From Prorocentrum cordatum (Eukaryota > Sar > Dinophyceae > Prorocentrales > Prorocentraceae), in contig CAUYUJ010003891.1 in assembly GCA_963575745.1 (NCBI GenBank), forward strand, positions 1,028,869 to 1,092,868: 64,000 nucleotides of DNA, read 5' to 3'. Within the stretch, counting starts at the first letter, position 1. Every line of letters starts with the position of its first letter. The position numbers were made by a program, and so were the translations under genes. The notes under the pieces were generated by a model. The model was not told the origin of the DNA. It saw only the letters and a list, made by a program, of their open reading frames with translations, and searched no databases. Positions 54,385-64,000 of the stretch are shown here, in pieces.

Positions 54385-56803
54385 TTGCATACGGGCACGG
54401 TGGAGCACCGCACAAGTGCGCCGCCATGGAGCATATGTTCCTCGTTGAGAAGCCTCCCAATATGACAGAAAGGAGGGCCAGGGGCCTCTCAACGCAGTGG
54501 GCCCCCCAGGGCCCCAGGGCCCAGGGCCCCCAGGCCAGTCCCCAGGCCCTGGCCCTACTAAGCCCTACTAGGGCCCCATGGCCCATGGCTCCCAGGCTCG
54601 AGGCCAGGCCCCAGGCCCCAGCAGGCTCCCAGTTCCCAAGCCTACCCTGCCCGCCCTGGGGCCCCCGGGGAGCCCTCGCCCATGAGCCCCGAGCCGAGCC
54701 GCGGGTCAGATTCATTCCATTCCCGGGTCCCAGCCCCAGGAACTTTCGAGAAAGCTTCGTGAGCAATACGACTGACATGGGGACGGAGACTGGCATGTGC
54801 GATTTCGAAGTCGGCATCGGTGAAAGCTTTATGTCAGACTGGGCGCGGGCCGCTGCCAACGTGGCAGACGTGGTGGCCATGTCGGGAACTGCAACGCCAC
54901 CGCCGCCACCGTTGCCATAGTTGACAGCGAGGACGGCGATGATGGCGAAATTCGATTTGTAGATGAGGTGCCGCTGGATGAAGCAATGGGCTTGCAACTG
55001 CAGCAGGTGGGCGATGGGGCCGCTCAGCAGCAGCACGGGTATTTTTCCCGAATGGGATTGCTATGTCTGGTTCGGAGCACACAATGCACAATTTGTCAGA
55101 TGATATACAGACAGCCCTGCCTGAGTGGACGGACTTCTTTGATAAGTTGAAACAGTTTGAGAAGTTACTCTCGGATAAAGATTTGAACAGGCGGACGATT
55201 GTCTCATGCTTCAAGAACGGCCCGTATGAGGGGAGAGCGACTAACATATTTTCGTCATGGTCGTTGCCTTTGTATGAAGAGCGTTTTCGTTGCGAGATGC
55301 AGTTCATAAAAGGTTTGAAGCCCGTTCTGATGTTGCTGAGGCTAGCTTGGAACGAAGCTGCATTTCGGAATGTCACTAGGTCTGAGCAGGCAGCATCCGG
55401 GGCTGGGTCTGGCGTAGTGGCTGGGGCTGGCCTGGCGGGCAGCGGGGAGTCCGAGGCTGGCCCGAGATCTCGTCACGGTTTCGATGCCAGTTCGATTGCG
55501 CGCTCGTTGCAATCTTCCAAGTTCTTTGCTTATGTTGCAGTTTGCGAGGCGAGTGAGAAAGCAGCTGAGGGTTTAGCGTCTTGGGCTTCATCGTGCACGT
55601 GCCACTCTAAGTTGAAGTCAGGTTTGAATGAGTATTTCAAGAAAAAGCTTTTCAATGAACATTTCCAGGGGTTGCGCAGCTCGTGCCCATGCGGCGGGCG
55701 TCGGCTCCCAGAGCTTGCCGCTGGGCAGTTCCACGATTCGTTGTCGGTCTTATGGGATGAACTCGAGGTTGGGGCGTTGGCAGCGGCAGGCAAGTACTTG
55801 GGGATGGCTCTTAGTTTGTCTGACAGACAGTTTTTGGCCGCTACCTTTCAGACAGTGCGCGTCAAGATGAACGAACTCCTTCTCGAAAAGCTGAATTATC
55901 TCACACGGCTTCCGTGGTTCTTGTGTTCTCTGGGCCATTGGGATGACAGCGCGTTCTTGGAATGCGGCCGTCGCGCGCAAGATATGTTCGTTCAGGATCC
56001 GCGCGAGGTTGCCCAGCATCGCGTGAGTTGACGTCTTCTTAAGCCTCGTGCCCCCTTCCGCTCAGAGCTCGAGGGGATTCTTAATGGCGAGAAGGGTCGG
56101 CGGGACGCGAGTGGCGAGTTTCCTCTGGAGGTCGGTCGCATGAAGTTTTTGCAGTGGAACGAGACGCCCAGTGAGGGCAAGCACGGCCGCGTGACCCTGA
56201 GGAAAGGCAAGCGCTTTGGTAAACAGGATGTTGGTGTTCCAGCATTTGTCGTCGAAGCACGGCTCAGACTTCGCTGAGAGAATGGCTGCCATCATGGACG
56301 AGGTGAGGAATCCAGCGGAGGCGGCCAAACGTTTGGGCCTCACGGCCCACGAGAAGTGGGTCGAGATCATGCCCAGAATAGGCGCTGCAGGGAAGTTGAT
56401 GTCACGCTTCGCCCGCCGACAGCTGCAACATGACACCTTTATCGAAATCTTGTATAGGTGCGATATGGCAAGCATGTATTCTTCAAAAAGAACATGGGCC
56501 AAATCCCACGAGCAGAAGCAGAGGGAAAGAAGGAAGGTGCGCGACAGTTTGACGAGGGCCCTGGGCGACGAGGATTTTCGCCCCCCAGTGGAAAGGATGC
56601 CCGCCCTCCAGTTCAGGTCTCATGTTGCAGAAGTTGCTCGCCGTAGTGAGGGGTCGTTCCTGGCTTTGCCCGCCAACCTCATGGGGGAGATCCGGCTGGA
56701 GTCTCTGAGTGGCTACCTCGGTCGACCTGCTACTTTGAGGAGGCTTGAGATCTGGGTCGAAGAACCGAGCCCCGCGGTAACCCCGCCCCCCCTGAGGCCC
56801 TGA
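54385..56803 (+). pseudogene. large unknown dinoflagellate repeated-family protein (CxCH, CPCGGRRLPELAAG, EGKH)
   Basis: Exon-like piece 54385-54473 (EHMFLVEKPPNMTER), then a GGGCCC-rich spacer, then 54742-55030 (NFRESFVSNTTDMGTETG and VDSEDGDDGEIRFVDEVPLD). The main frame, open to TGA 56029, has clear coding from 55063. Landmarks: SGSEHTMHNLSDDIQ, CTCHSK (55594), CPCGGRRLPELAAG (55684-55725) and LLEKLNYLTRLPWFLC. Past TGA 56029 the frame continues with EGKH (56173-56184). After a shift near 56203 it resumes to 56803 (FARRQLQHDTFIEILYRCDM). I recall this motif order from a family present in very many dinoflagellate copies; possibly transposon-related, function unknown. Shifts lie near 54885, at T5 55042-55046 and near A3 56203. 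Confidence 0.6.
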
Positions 56804-57048
56804 GGCCCTGAGGCCTTGAGCTGTCGTCGAGGCGGGGGGGGGGCCCGGGGGGGCCCGATGGGCCTCGGGACTCGGCAGGCGGCAGCGGGGGAATGGCTTT
56901 GAGGGGCCTCCTCCCCCTCCTCCTCCTCTTCCTCCTCCTCCTCCTCTTCCTCCTCCACCTCCTCCTCCTCCCCCTACTCCTTCTCGGTTCCGGGGGCTTA
57001 GAGCAGCTCCAAACGCGCAGTTGCCGTCGCGGCGCTGTTGCTGCGTGG
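56804..57048. other. CCTGAGG repeat and (TCC)n tract
   Basis: CCTGAGGCC repeated at 56790-56818, G runs, then TCC repeats at 56910-56975. Confidence 0.7.
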
Positions 57049-57148
57049 NNNNNNNNNNNNNNNNNNNNNNNNNNNNNNNNNNNNNNNNNNNNNNNNNNNN
57101 NNNNNNNNNNNNNNNNNNNNNNNNNNNNNNNNNNNNNNNNNNNNNNNN
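57049..57148. other. assembly gap (100 N)
   Basis: Exactly 100 N, followed by (GA)n. The round size suggests a scaffolding placeholder of unknown true length in a GA microsatellite. Confidence 0.99.
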
Positions 57149-57179
<31 letters not shown>

Positions 57180-57640
57180 CGGGGCCCCGGGCCGGGGGGG
57201 GCAGCGCGCGGGGAGCAACGAGAAAGAGGATGATCGGGAGAACAGCGGGGCCCCGCGGGCCCCGCGGGGCCCAGCGGGGTGGAGAAGGATCCAGGGGGGC
57301 GACGAATGGGGAAAGGGAAGCGCCAGCGATAGACGAGGGGGGCCAGAATCCAGAACTAAGACTAGAACAGACCCAAGATGCACCATCCTTGCTGCATGCG
57401 CCGCCCAGGGCCCAGGGCCCAGGGGCCCAGGGCCCAGGCCCAGGCTGGGGCCCTCCTCCTCAGGGGGCCTTGGGCCTTGGGCCCCCCAGTCCTCAGTCCG
57501 TGCCCAGACTCAGTCCCGGGCCGTGCCGCGGGCCCCGGGCGCCCCGCCCTCCCCTGCCCTGGTTTGAATTTTGCGCCAAGCAGGCTGCAGGAGTCCAGGG
57601 GCTTCGCTGCGGCCCATGCGGCTGCGGCGGCGGCGGGCCC
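57149..57640. other. GA tract and GGGCCCAGG-rich spacer
   Basis: (GA)n to 57174, then GC-rich DNA with CCCAGGGCCCAGG repeats (57395-57490) similar in type to 54495-54660. Confidence 0.6.
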
Positions 57641-57819
57641 TGCCGACGGATCGGCGGCGGCGGCGGCAGAGGAGGAGGAGGAGGCACTGGGCGCGGCCGC
57701 GGCGGCGGCGGCGCCTCCGCCTCCGCCGCCAGCAGCTCCAGTGGAAGGTGTTGTTGGCGTTGCCGCCGCGGCCGTCGCGGAGGGAGTTGCCGCTGGCGGC
57801 GGCGGCCACGCCGACGCCC

Positions 57820-58133
57820 TGGCCCTGGCCCCGCTCGACGTTCTCGTTCCTGGCATTGGCATGGAGGAGGGCGAAGAATTATTAAACAGGTTAATCGACC
57901 TCGGACCGAAGCCGAAGAAGGTTGCATGGGCAGCCACGGCCGCGGGCCAGATGAGGGGCGAGGGCCAGCTATTGTTGACCATGCATCAGTCTTGGAAGGG
58001 GGTTGATCACAGCGGCAGTGACTGCCACCATGTTAGCGCCGTTCCTAAACTACATGGTCTGGATCCAGTGGCCGTGCTCGAGAAGTTCTCGGACATGGGC
58101 AGTGCCGGCACCCTGGTGGCCGGGGCGGGGTAG
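57820..58133 (+). CDS. candidate exon, unknown
   Basis: The frame to TAG 58131 reads LAPLDVLVPGIGMEEGEELL, then NRLIDLGPKPKKVAWAATAA and a His/Ser-rich segment, then DPVAVLEKFSDMGSAGTLVA. Protein-like composition after an Ala/Gly-rich stretch. It could be a last exon of the plus-strand gene or an independent fragment. Confidence 0.35.
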
Positions 58134-58374
58134 GGCTCGGGATGGGATAGGATGGGAGAGTAGAGTCGAGTCAAGTTTGTCATGCCAAGCGATGCCCGCA
58201 CTGGGTCCTGGACTGTTCGCCCGCCTCCCCGACTTGCCTGCCAGCCCAGGGCCCAGCCCGCCCACTTTCCTGCGTTTTTTGTTGTTCGATTCGTGCGTCG
58301 GCTATAGCAAGGAAGGACAGGCCTGGCCAGGGCCCCAGCTCATGGGCGCTGCGCCCGGCAAACGCACAGAAAGA

Positions 58375-59043
<669 letters not shown>

Positions 59044-62000
59044 TTAGCGCGGGGCACCAGGTGGAGCGCCGCGGAGCGATGACAGCATAGCTTGGATGGT
59101 GAGTGACGGCGCAGCACCATCGGGCGAGGGCGTAAGCAGCTCGGCGAAGGCACGCCCGGCGCTGTGGAGGCGCTGGAGCAGAGGGCCTTGACGGGCTTGA
59201 GCAGCGGCGAGGTCCGCGGCGAGAGCAGCACACCTCTGCTGAAGAGCGGCCATAGCCTGGGACAGCTCGGTTTCGCGGTCGGTGAGGGGCGGCTGCTCAG
59301 TGTCAGCGGCCTCGGGCCTCGTGGCAGGGACGAGGTCATCAGTGCGCCTGGCCAAGTGGTGGGCTGGCGCAGTACGGCACCCTGTGTGCTGACGGCCGTC
59401 ACCCTTGAGAGGTGACTGGAGGGTAACACACGGCCCCAGGGCTGGAGCCGCTAGGGCCACGCCCCGTGAGGTCGGACGAGCCGCATCCTCACGCCCAGCA
59501 ACAGTGGAAGCATGGACGGGGTGCGGCGGCCTGACTGGCTCGGTGCCCTGCGGGGGGGCTGGAGCCGCCCCCGCGGGCTGGCGCTGGTGGGGGGACGGAG
59601 TGGGTGGCACGGTAGGACCAATCATGATGCCATGCGAGGGCTCTGAGGTCGGCCGCGTAGTCGGGTGGCGTCTCGATAGGGCGGCATGGTCGGCAGCGTG
59701 GGGTGTCGGCGGAGCGTCGTCTATGCTGCCACTCGGTCCGAGGGGGTCAACCAGGTCATCGTCGGCGTCTTGACGGTGGGCGACCTCATCATGTGGGTGC
59801 ACTGTCGCTCTCGGTGGCGGAGTCGCGGTAGGCGTCGGGAGGTTGCCCGACGGGGCAGGGATGTCGCTGGCTGGGCCGACGTCCAAGAAGTCCAATCCCC
59901 CACCGAAGCCGAACGGGTCGTCCTCCTGTTCATCGGCGTCTTGGAGGTGAGCGACGTCATCATGTGGGTGCGGTGCCGTTCTCGGTGGCGGAGTCGAGGT
60001 GGGCGTCGCGCGGATGCCCGACGGGGCAAGGTTGGCGCTGGCTGGTCCGTCGTCCAGGAAGTCTAGTCCCCCGCCGAAGCCGAACGGGTCGTCCTCCTGT
60101 TCGTCGTATATCGCCCGTTGGGCCTCGGCCCAGAGCTCGTGCGGGTTCTGCGGGATGTCTGGTCCAGCCGCGGGTGGTGCCTGGTCCGACAGCAGGGGGT
60201 TTGGTTCCATTTTGCTGAGTTCCGCAGCTGTAAACCCAGCCCTGCAGTGTGGGAGCGGGAGAGTGCGGTGTCTGCGCTCGTAAATAGCGACAGCGACCCC
60301 ATGGAGCACGGTCGCTTGGCGATGTCGTGTTTTGGCAGCTTCAACAATGTCGTCTGGAAGGTTGTGAGTGCGTGCCGCCGTTGTGGCAAGGGCGTCAGCC
60401 TGACGGTTGAACTCCTCCGCAATGGGCCTGATGAGCCCAAGGTCGATGCCCATGTCTCCCAGGTGGCTGGCGATTTTTTCGACGCGGAACATGTTTGGCT
60501 TGGCCATAACACATCGGTGGATTTTTTCCCAGAGGTCCACGTGCGTGCCCTGCGGCGCTGGATGTCCGTCGATGATGCTTTGGAACCCATCGACCACCGC
60601 CTGGTTGTCCACGAAAACGTGCACGGGCCGTTCGGCACATGCCGTAAGGTGGACGATGGCGAGGGTCTCCGCAACCTGGGCGTTCTGCGTTAGGCCGTGG
60701 ACGCGTGCACTGTAGTTCATGCGATGGTCGATGCCGTAGTAGACGCCGTAACCCGCTCGTGCTAGCAAAGGGATGGCTTGGTTGGTACATGCACCGTCTG
60801 TGGCAGCGTAAACCCATGTCCAACCAGTGTCGTGGTCCAGGTAGGTGGTGTAGGTGTCCTGGGCTGAAGCCGCAGGATCTCCCTCAGGGGGGGGCCGCGG
60901 CATGGGCTGTGGCAGCGGGTCCCTCGCGAGGTCGGCCTGCAGGTCGAGGAGGGCTGGGTCTTCGTCGAAGAGCCCGCAGTGTCTTGTGTGCGGCGGAAGA
61001 CGGGCCCACTGGTCGTCACTGATGAGGGTGGTGAGAGGGAGTCTTTCTCGGGCCCAGCACTTGCAGTCGCGGACAGTGTGCTCCTGAGTTTCCTCTTCCT
61101 CGTCGCAGTATCGGCAGATGGGGCTGGGGTCAGCTGACGTGTTTGATCGGGATCGTCGCTGTTGGGTGTGGTCCCCGCCCGACAGGTAGTTCAGGAGGAG
61201 CGCCAGCTGCCAGGCAGTGCATTTGGCTGCTCCTTTAGTTCGGGCGAGCCACGTGCTGGCGAAGAGGTCGAGGCCCTGTCTGACAGAGGCAAGGTATCCA
61301 AGGTCGTGTCGCCGTGGCTTGATCCTCCGCAGAAAGGCTCTGCGTTGTGAGGCCCGCAGCATGTGAAGGAAGGCGTTTTGGGGTAAATTCAGCCAGCTGA
61401 TCTGGCAGCCCCAGTCGTCGTACATGATGCCAAATGTGGGCCAGGTCCATCGGAGCTGCTGGAGCGACTGGACGAGTCGTCCGACGGGTCCTCCACCAAA
61501 CAGGGTCTGGACGTGGTGTTGGAGGTCTCTGGCGAGCCCGCAGAGTGTAACGTCGCGGTTAACCTGTCGCCGCAGGCACAGGAATGCTTCACGCTGCGTG
61601 ATGGCGTCGATCTCCAGGGCGTGTCCTGGGACGCACACGGCCATGAGAGTCCAGAACTCGACCCACTTGTTCCCCTTGGGGCGGATAGCCGCCTTTAGGG
61701 CGTGGTTGTAGGCAGTTTTGGCTGGGCCTGATGGTGCTTGAATGTCGGTGCCCGTGGTGCAGACGCTGGCAGCCAGGGAACGGGCGTGCCGCGCCTTGAT
61801 AAGCATCGGCGATGGGAGCTTGCCAATGCGCGGCAGGCGGATAGTCGCCCTCCGTACACGGCCGTCTGCACGGTCTGCGGTGGCCGTGAGGTTAAGCGCG
61901 GCTGGAGCCGGCGCTGCCTCGGCGTTGATGTAACTCCCGACGAGCTTGAAGGAATCGACCACACGTAGGGGGCGCTCCGCCAGAGTGAGCTGGGTGACGG

Positions 62001-64000
62001 CGGCGTGAAGTTCGTCGGTGAGCGCCCACCCTGCCACTTTACCAGGGTGAATGCGTTGACCTGAGAATCGATCAAACTTGGCGGTTTCGTCAAGAGATTT
62101 CTGCAGCTCAGACGCGGTGTGGGTAGTGGAGTTGCTGTCGTCAACAAAGGTAGTGCTGAGCGATCGAGGAACGTATCGATGCTGCCTCTTTGTCCACACG
62201 CACATGAGCAGCTTGATGTCGTCCAGGGACCACGAACTTCCCTGGAGGTGACCGTTAGTCCTGGCCAAGTCCTTAGAGTACGCTCCGTTCATGCGGATGT
62301 AGCGTTTGTGGTGACTGTAGAAGTTTCGGCGGACAGTAACGATGTCTTGAGGGCACCCCGCGTGCAGCGCAAGGTTAAGGCAGATGTCCGTGATGAGGTA
62401 ATCGAAGCACTTCTGTCGGTCTAGGGCAGCTCCAGCTAAGGGGAGGAGCAAAGCCCTGGCGTGCTCGATGCGCAGGGCGAGAGAGGTGCTGACATCCCCA
62501 ATGGTAGCTTTGGGAACAGCGCCGAAACTCGTGGCGTGGGTCCATCCTTTCCGCCAGTCCGTGAGGCTACGGTAGGCTGGCGCTTCCCACGCGTACATCC
62601 AAACGGAAAGAACCGAGAGGAGTCGTTGGTCCGTCGGGAGTTCCCCTCGGCCTTTTCGGAGGCACGGGTTTGGCACGTGAAGGAGGGGTTCTGGGATGGT
62701 GCCAGTGCGTTGCATAGCACGTAAGACGCTGGCGAAGAGGCGAAGGATGTCGTCGGGTAACTCCTTGGCCTCCTTAGTTGTCCAGCCGTCGAGTCCCCCC
62801 GCGCGGCGCGGTGAACGGGTGCGAATGAAGTGGATGAGTTGGTCGTCGGTGAGGTGGAAAGGGGCTGCTGGTGATGGCGTAGGCAGCTCTTGTCGGTACT
62901 CGTCGTAGAAGTCTGCCCACGTCGGCATGGCTTCGGCATCATGACCTGCACGAGCGCGGTACCTGCCCAAGATGGGCTCCCAGGTGTCGACCATGAGCTT
63001 AAGCATGTCTTTGGTATTGGCAACAATGGCGTTGGCGGGAAGGGCGTCGGGAACCTGGGCAGGTGGTGGGTCACAAGTGTGGCCTTCGTCGTTGTCCGTG
63101 TCGAGCGAGCTACCGTCGCTGGGGCTGAAGCCGCCAGCGTCGGTGTCGGCATCACTATCGTCCGTGCAAGCTTGGTCAGGGTTGAAGGCGGTGGTGTCGC
63201 AGTGGAGTTGCGTATCGTCGGGAGTGGTGGGCGTGCGGAGGTACGCCGTGGGCGAGCAGTCAGCAGCCCGTGCGTATATGGCCGCCTTTCGCCCGCTTGG
63301 CTCGCGGACACCCTCAGCCCAAATCTTGATGCGTTCAGCTTTGGCTCGGTTTGCACGTCGCGCCAGCTCTGAGTCAAGGTTTTGGATCAGACGGTCCAGG
63401 TGCTCTCCGTGTGGTGCTGGCACGTCGGGGTTCCAGGCCTCGGGAAAGGCCAGGAGGACCGTGGGGCGCAGCTTGTGACAGAGAAGGCGGGCCGCGGTCC
63501 ACGTGCAGTCGATGCGCTGCGCCAGGTACGGCGGGATGGCACGGCAGTCGATATGGTGGTGCTGTCCGATGAAGCGAAGCTCACAAAGTTGCCGATGGAG
63601 CTTGCGAAGGCGGTTCATGTGAATCGTGGAAGCTCCGTAGGTGGGAAAGGCGCGGGGGACAGCGGGTCGCTCCTCGAACGTGGGTGTGAGCCCGTGCATG
63701 GTAGGGGGCTTCTTTTTTGGGTGGTCTGGCGGTGGAGGTGGCAGGTCGCGCAGCCGAGTGAGATGGTACTCATGGCTGGCCTCGTTTGCCAAGGCGAACA
63801 TGCGTTCCACATCGTCGCGTGTGTCGGCCTGCTCCATGCGGTCCTGGTATCGCCCTGCGATGAGGGTCCCTAATGCCTGCAGTTCGTGGCCCTCATGAGC
63901 TCCATCGTTAGGGGGGTAAGGCGTGGGGGCTAGAAGGCGTCGGGCCGTATGGTCGAGGCGGCTAAGGTCGAGCGTGACCTGCAGGCCAACATGGGACTTC
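59044..64000 (-). CDS. non-LTR-type retrotransposon polyprotein: RT, CCHC knuckle, RNase H, repeat tail (5' partial)
   Basis: Uninterrupted frame of at least 1651 codons. It stays open through the right edge, so the N-terminus is missing; residues below count from ATG 63837. An acidic linker lies at about 215-265. Reverse transcriptase: GGLDGW (finger), LDRQKCFDYL (motif A), LQGSSWSLDD (motif B), FVDD at 564-567 (catalytic). Knuckle C908-C911-H920-C925. RNase H with all four acids: D1014 (ATDGA), E1057 (AET), D1077 (FVDN) and D1148 (QADA). The tail is Pro/Thr-rich with a duplicated DEQEDDPFGFGGGLDFLD block, then a coiled coil near the end (Leu/Ala heptads). The protein reverse-transcribes the element's RNA. 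Typical of dinoflagellate LINE-like RTs; an endonuclease, if present, would be upstream. It looks intact. Confidence 0.95.
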   Translation of the reverse strand, partial: KSHVGLQVTLDLSRLDHTARRLLAPTPYPPNDGAHEGHELQALGTLIAGRYQDRMEQADTRDDVERMFALANEASHEYHLTRLRDLPPPPPDHPKKKPPTMHGLTPTFEERPAVPRAFPTYGASTIHMNRLRKLHRQLCELRFIGQHHHIDCRAIPPYLAQRIDCTWTAARLLCHKLRPTVLLAFPEAWNPDVPAPHGEHLDRLIQNLDSELARRANRAKAERIKIWAEGVREPSGRKAAIYARAADCSPTAYLRTPTTPDDTQLHCDTTAFNPDQACTDDSDADTDAGGFSPSDGSSLDTDNDEGHTCDPPPAQVPDALPANAIVANTKDMLKLMVDTWEPILGRYRARAGHDAEAMPTWADFYDEYRQELPTPSPAAPFHLTDDQLIHFIRTRSPRRAGGLDGWTTKEAKELPDDILRLFASVLRAMQRTGTIPEPLLHVPNPCLRKGRGELPTDQRLLSVLSVWMYAWEAPAYRSLTDWRKGWTHATSFGAVPKATIGDVSTSLALRIEHARALLLPLAGAALDRQKCFDYLITDICLNLALHAGCPQDIVTVRRNFYSHHKRYIRMNGAYSKDLARTNGHLQGSSWSLDDIKLLMCVWTKRQHRYVPRSLSTTFVDDSNSTTHTASELQKSLDETAKFDRFSGQRIHPGKVAGWALTDELHAAVTQLTLAERPLRVVDSFKLVGSYINAEAAPAPAALNLTATADRADGRVRRATIRLPRIGKLPSPMLIKARHARSLAASVCTTGTDIQAPSGPAKTAYNHALKAAIRPKGNKWVEFWTLMAVCVPGHALEIDAITQREAFLCLRRQVNRDVTLCGLARDLQHHVQTLFGGGPVGRLVQSLQQLRWTWPTFGIMYDDWGCQISWLNLPQNAFLHMLRASQRRAFLRRIKPRRHDLGYLASVRQGLDLFASTWLARTKGAAKCTAWQLALLLNYLSGGDHTQQRRSRSNTSADPSPICRYCDEEEETQEHTVRDCKCWARERLPLTTLISDDQWARLPPHTRHCGLFDEDPALLDLQADLARDPLPQPMPRPPPEGDPAASAQDTYTTYLDHDTGWTWVYAATDGACTNQAIPLLARAGYGVYYGIDHRMNYSARVHGLTQNAQVAETLAIVHLTACAERPVHVFVDNQAVVDGFQSIIDGHPAPQGTHVDLWEKIHRCVMAKPNMFRVEKIASHLGDMGIDLGLIRPIAEEFNRQADALATTAARTHNLPDDIVEAAKTRHRQATVLHGVAVAIYERRHRTLPLPHCRAGFTAAELSKMEPNPLLSDQAPPAAGPDIPQNPHELWAEAQRAIYDEQEDDPFGFGGGLDFLDDGPASANLAPSGIRATPTSTPPPRTAPHPHDDVAHLQDADEQEDDPFGFGGGLDFLDVGPASDIPAPSGNLPTPTATPPPRATVHPHDEVAHRQDADDDLVDPLGPSGSIDDAPPTPHAADHAALSRRHPTTRPTSEPSHGIMIGPTVPPTPSPHQRQPAGAAPAPPQGTEPVRPPHPVHASTVAGREDAARPTSRGVALAAPALGPCVTLQSPLKGDGRQHTGCRTAPAHHLARRTDDLVPATRPEAADTEQPPLTDRETELSQAMAALQQRCAALAADLAAAQARQGPLLQRLHSAGRAFAELLTPSPDGAAPSLTIQAMLSSLRGAPPGAPR

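Overview
The window looks like dinoflagellate nuclear DNA. It is GC-rich and crowded with microsatellites and minisatellites. Gene models are broken into exons and lie in same-strand runs. There are introner-like inverted repeats, a dinoflagellate-type reverse transcriptase, and several protein families I recall as multi-copy and specific to dinoflagellate genomes. There are no operons, tRNAs, rRNAs or bacterial signals. Genus is not decidable by eye; a Prorocentrum- or Polarella-like genome would fit. One 100-N scaffold gap sits at 57049-57148.

Layout. 1-5 kb: GC-rich DNA with overlapping, stop-interrupted frames and a 150-bp inverted repeat whose arms hold splice signals. 5.1-8.3 kb: a 3-kb TG-rich array. 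8.6-16.3 kb: non-repetitive, mostly decayed plus-strand coding-like DNA, including one Cys-cluster reading frame. 17-19.1 kb: a minus-strand candidate membrane-protein gene. 20.4-23.6 kb: a short-repeat array split by copy A of a composite repeat. 25.7-27.9 kb: minus-strand genes, a small membrane protein and a secreted lectin-fold protein. The lectin gene ends at an intron-like inverted repeat with a 7-bp target duplication. 28.2-30.5 kb: minisatellites. 30.6-35.1 kb: copies B, C, D and the left half (E) of the same composite repeat.

The main discovery is at 35080-46887. An 11.8-kb segment begins CCCCGA and ends TCGGGG, has imperfect inverted ends rich in GATCAAG/CTTGATC, and interrupts one composite-repeat copy. 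The left half (E) stops exactly where the right half (F, 46888-47843) resumes, with GG duplicated. Inside, three minus-strand gene models run in one direction: a two-part unknown gene (42.7-44.9 kb), a multi-exon gene (40.2-42.0 kb) and a transposase-like gene with an HGDG motif (36.6-38.5 kb). This is best read as a large DNA transposon with cargo or accessory genes.

48-58 kb: G-rich and CGT-rich arrays, then a plus-strand multi-exon gene of a repeated dinoflagellate family (CxCH, CPCGGRRLPELAAG and EGKH motifs) with several single-base frame breaks. 59-64 kb: an uninterrupted minus-strand retrotransposon polyprotein (RT, CCHC knuckle, complete RNase H, repeat-bearing tail) that is still open at the right edge.

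Frame breaks repeatedly fall at homopolymers, so some apparent pseudogenes may be assembly indels. All family assignments come from motif recognition and memory, not from searches.
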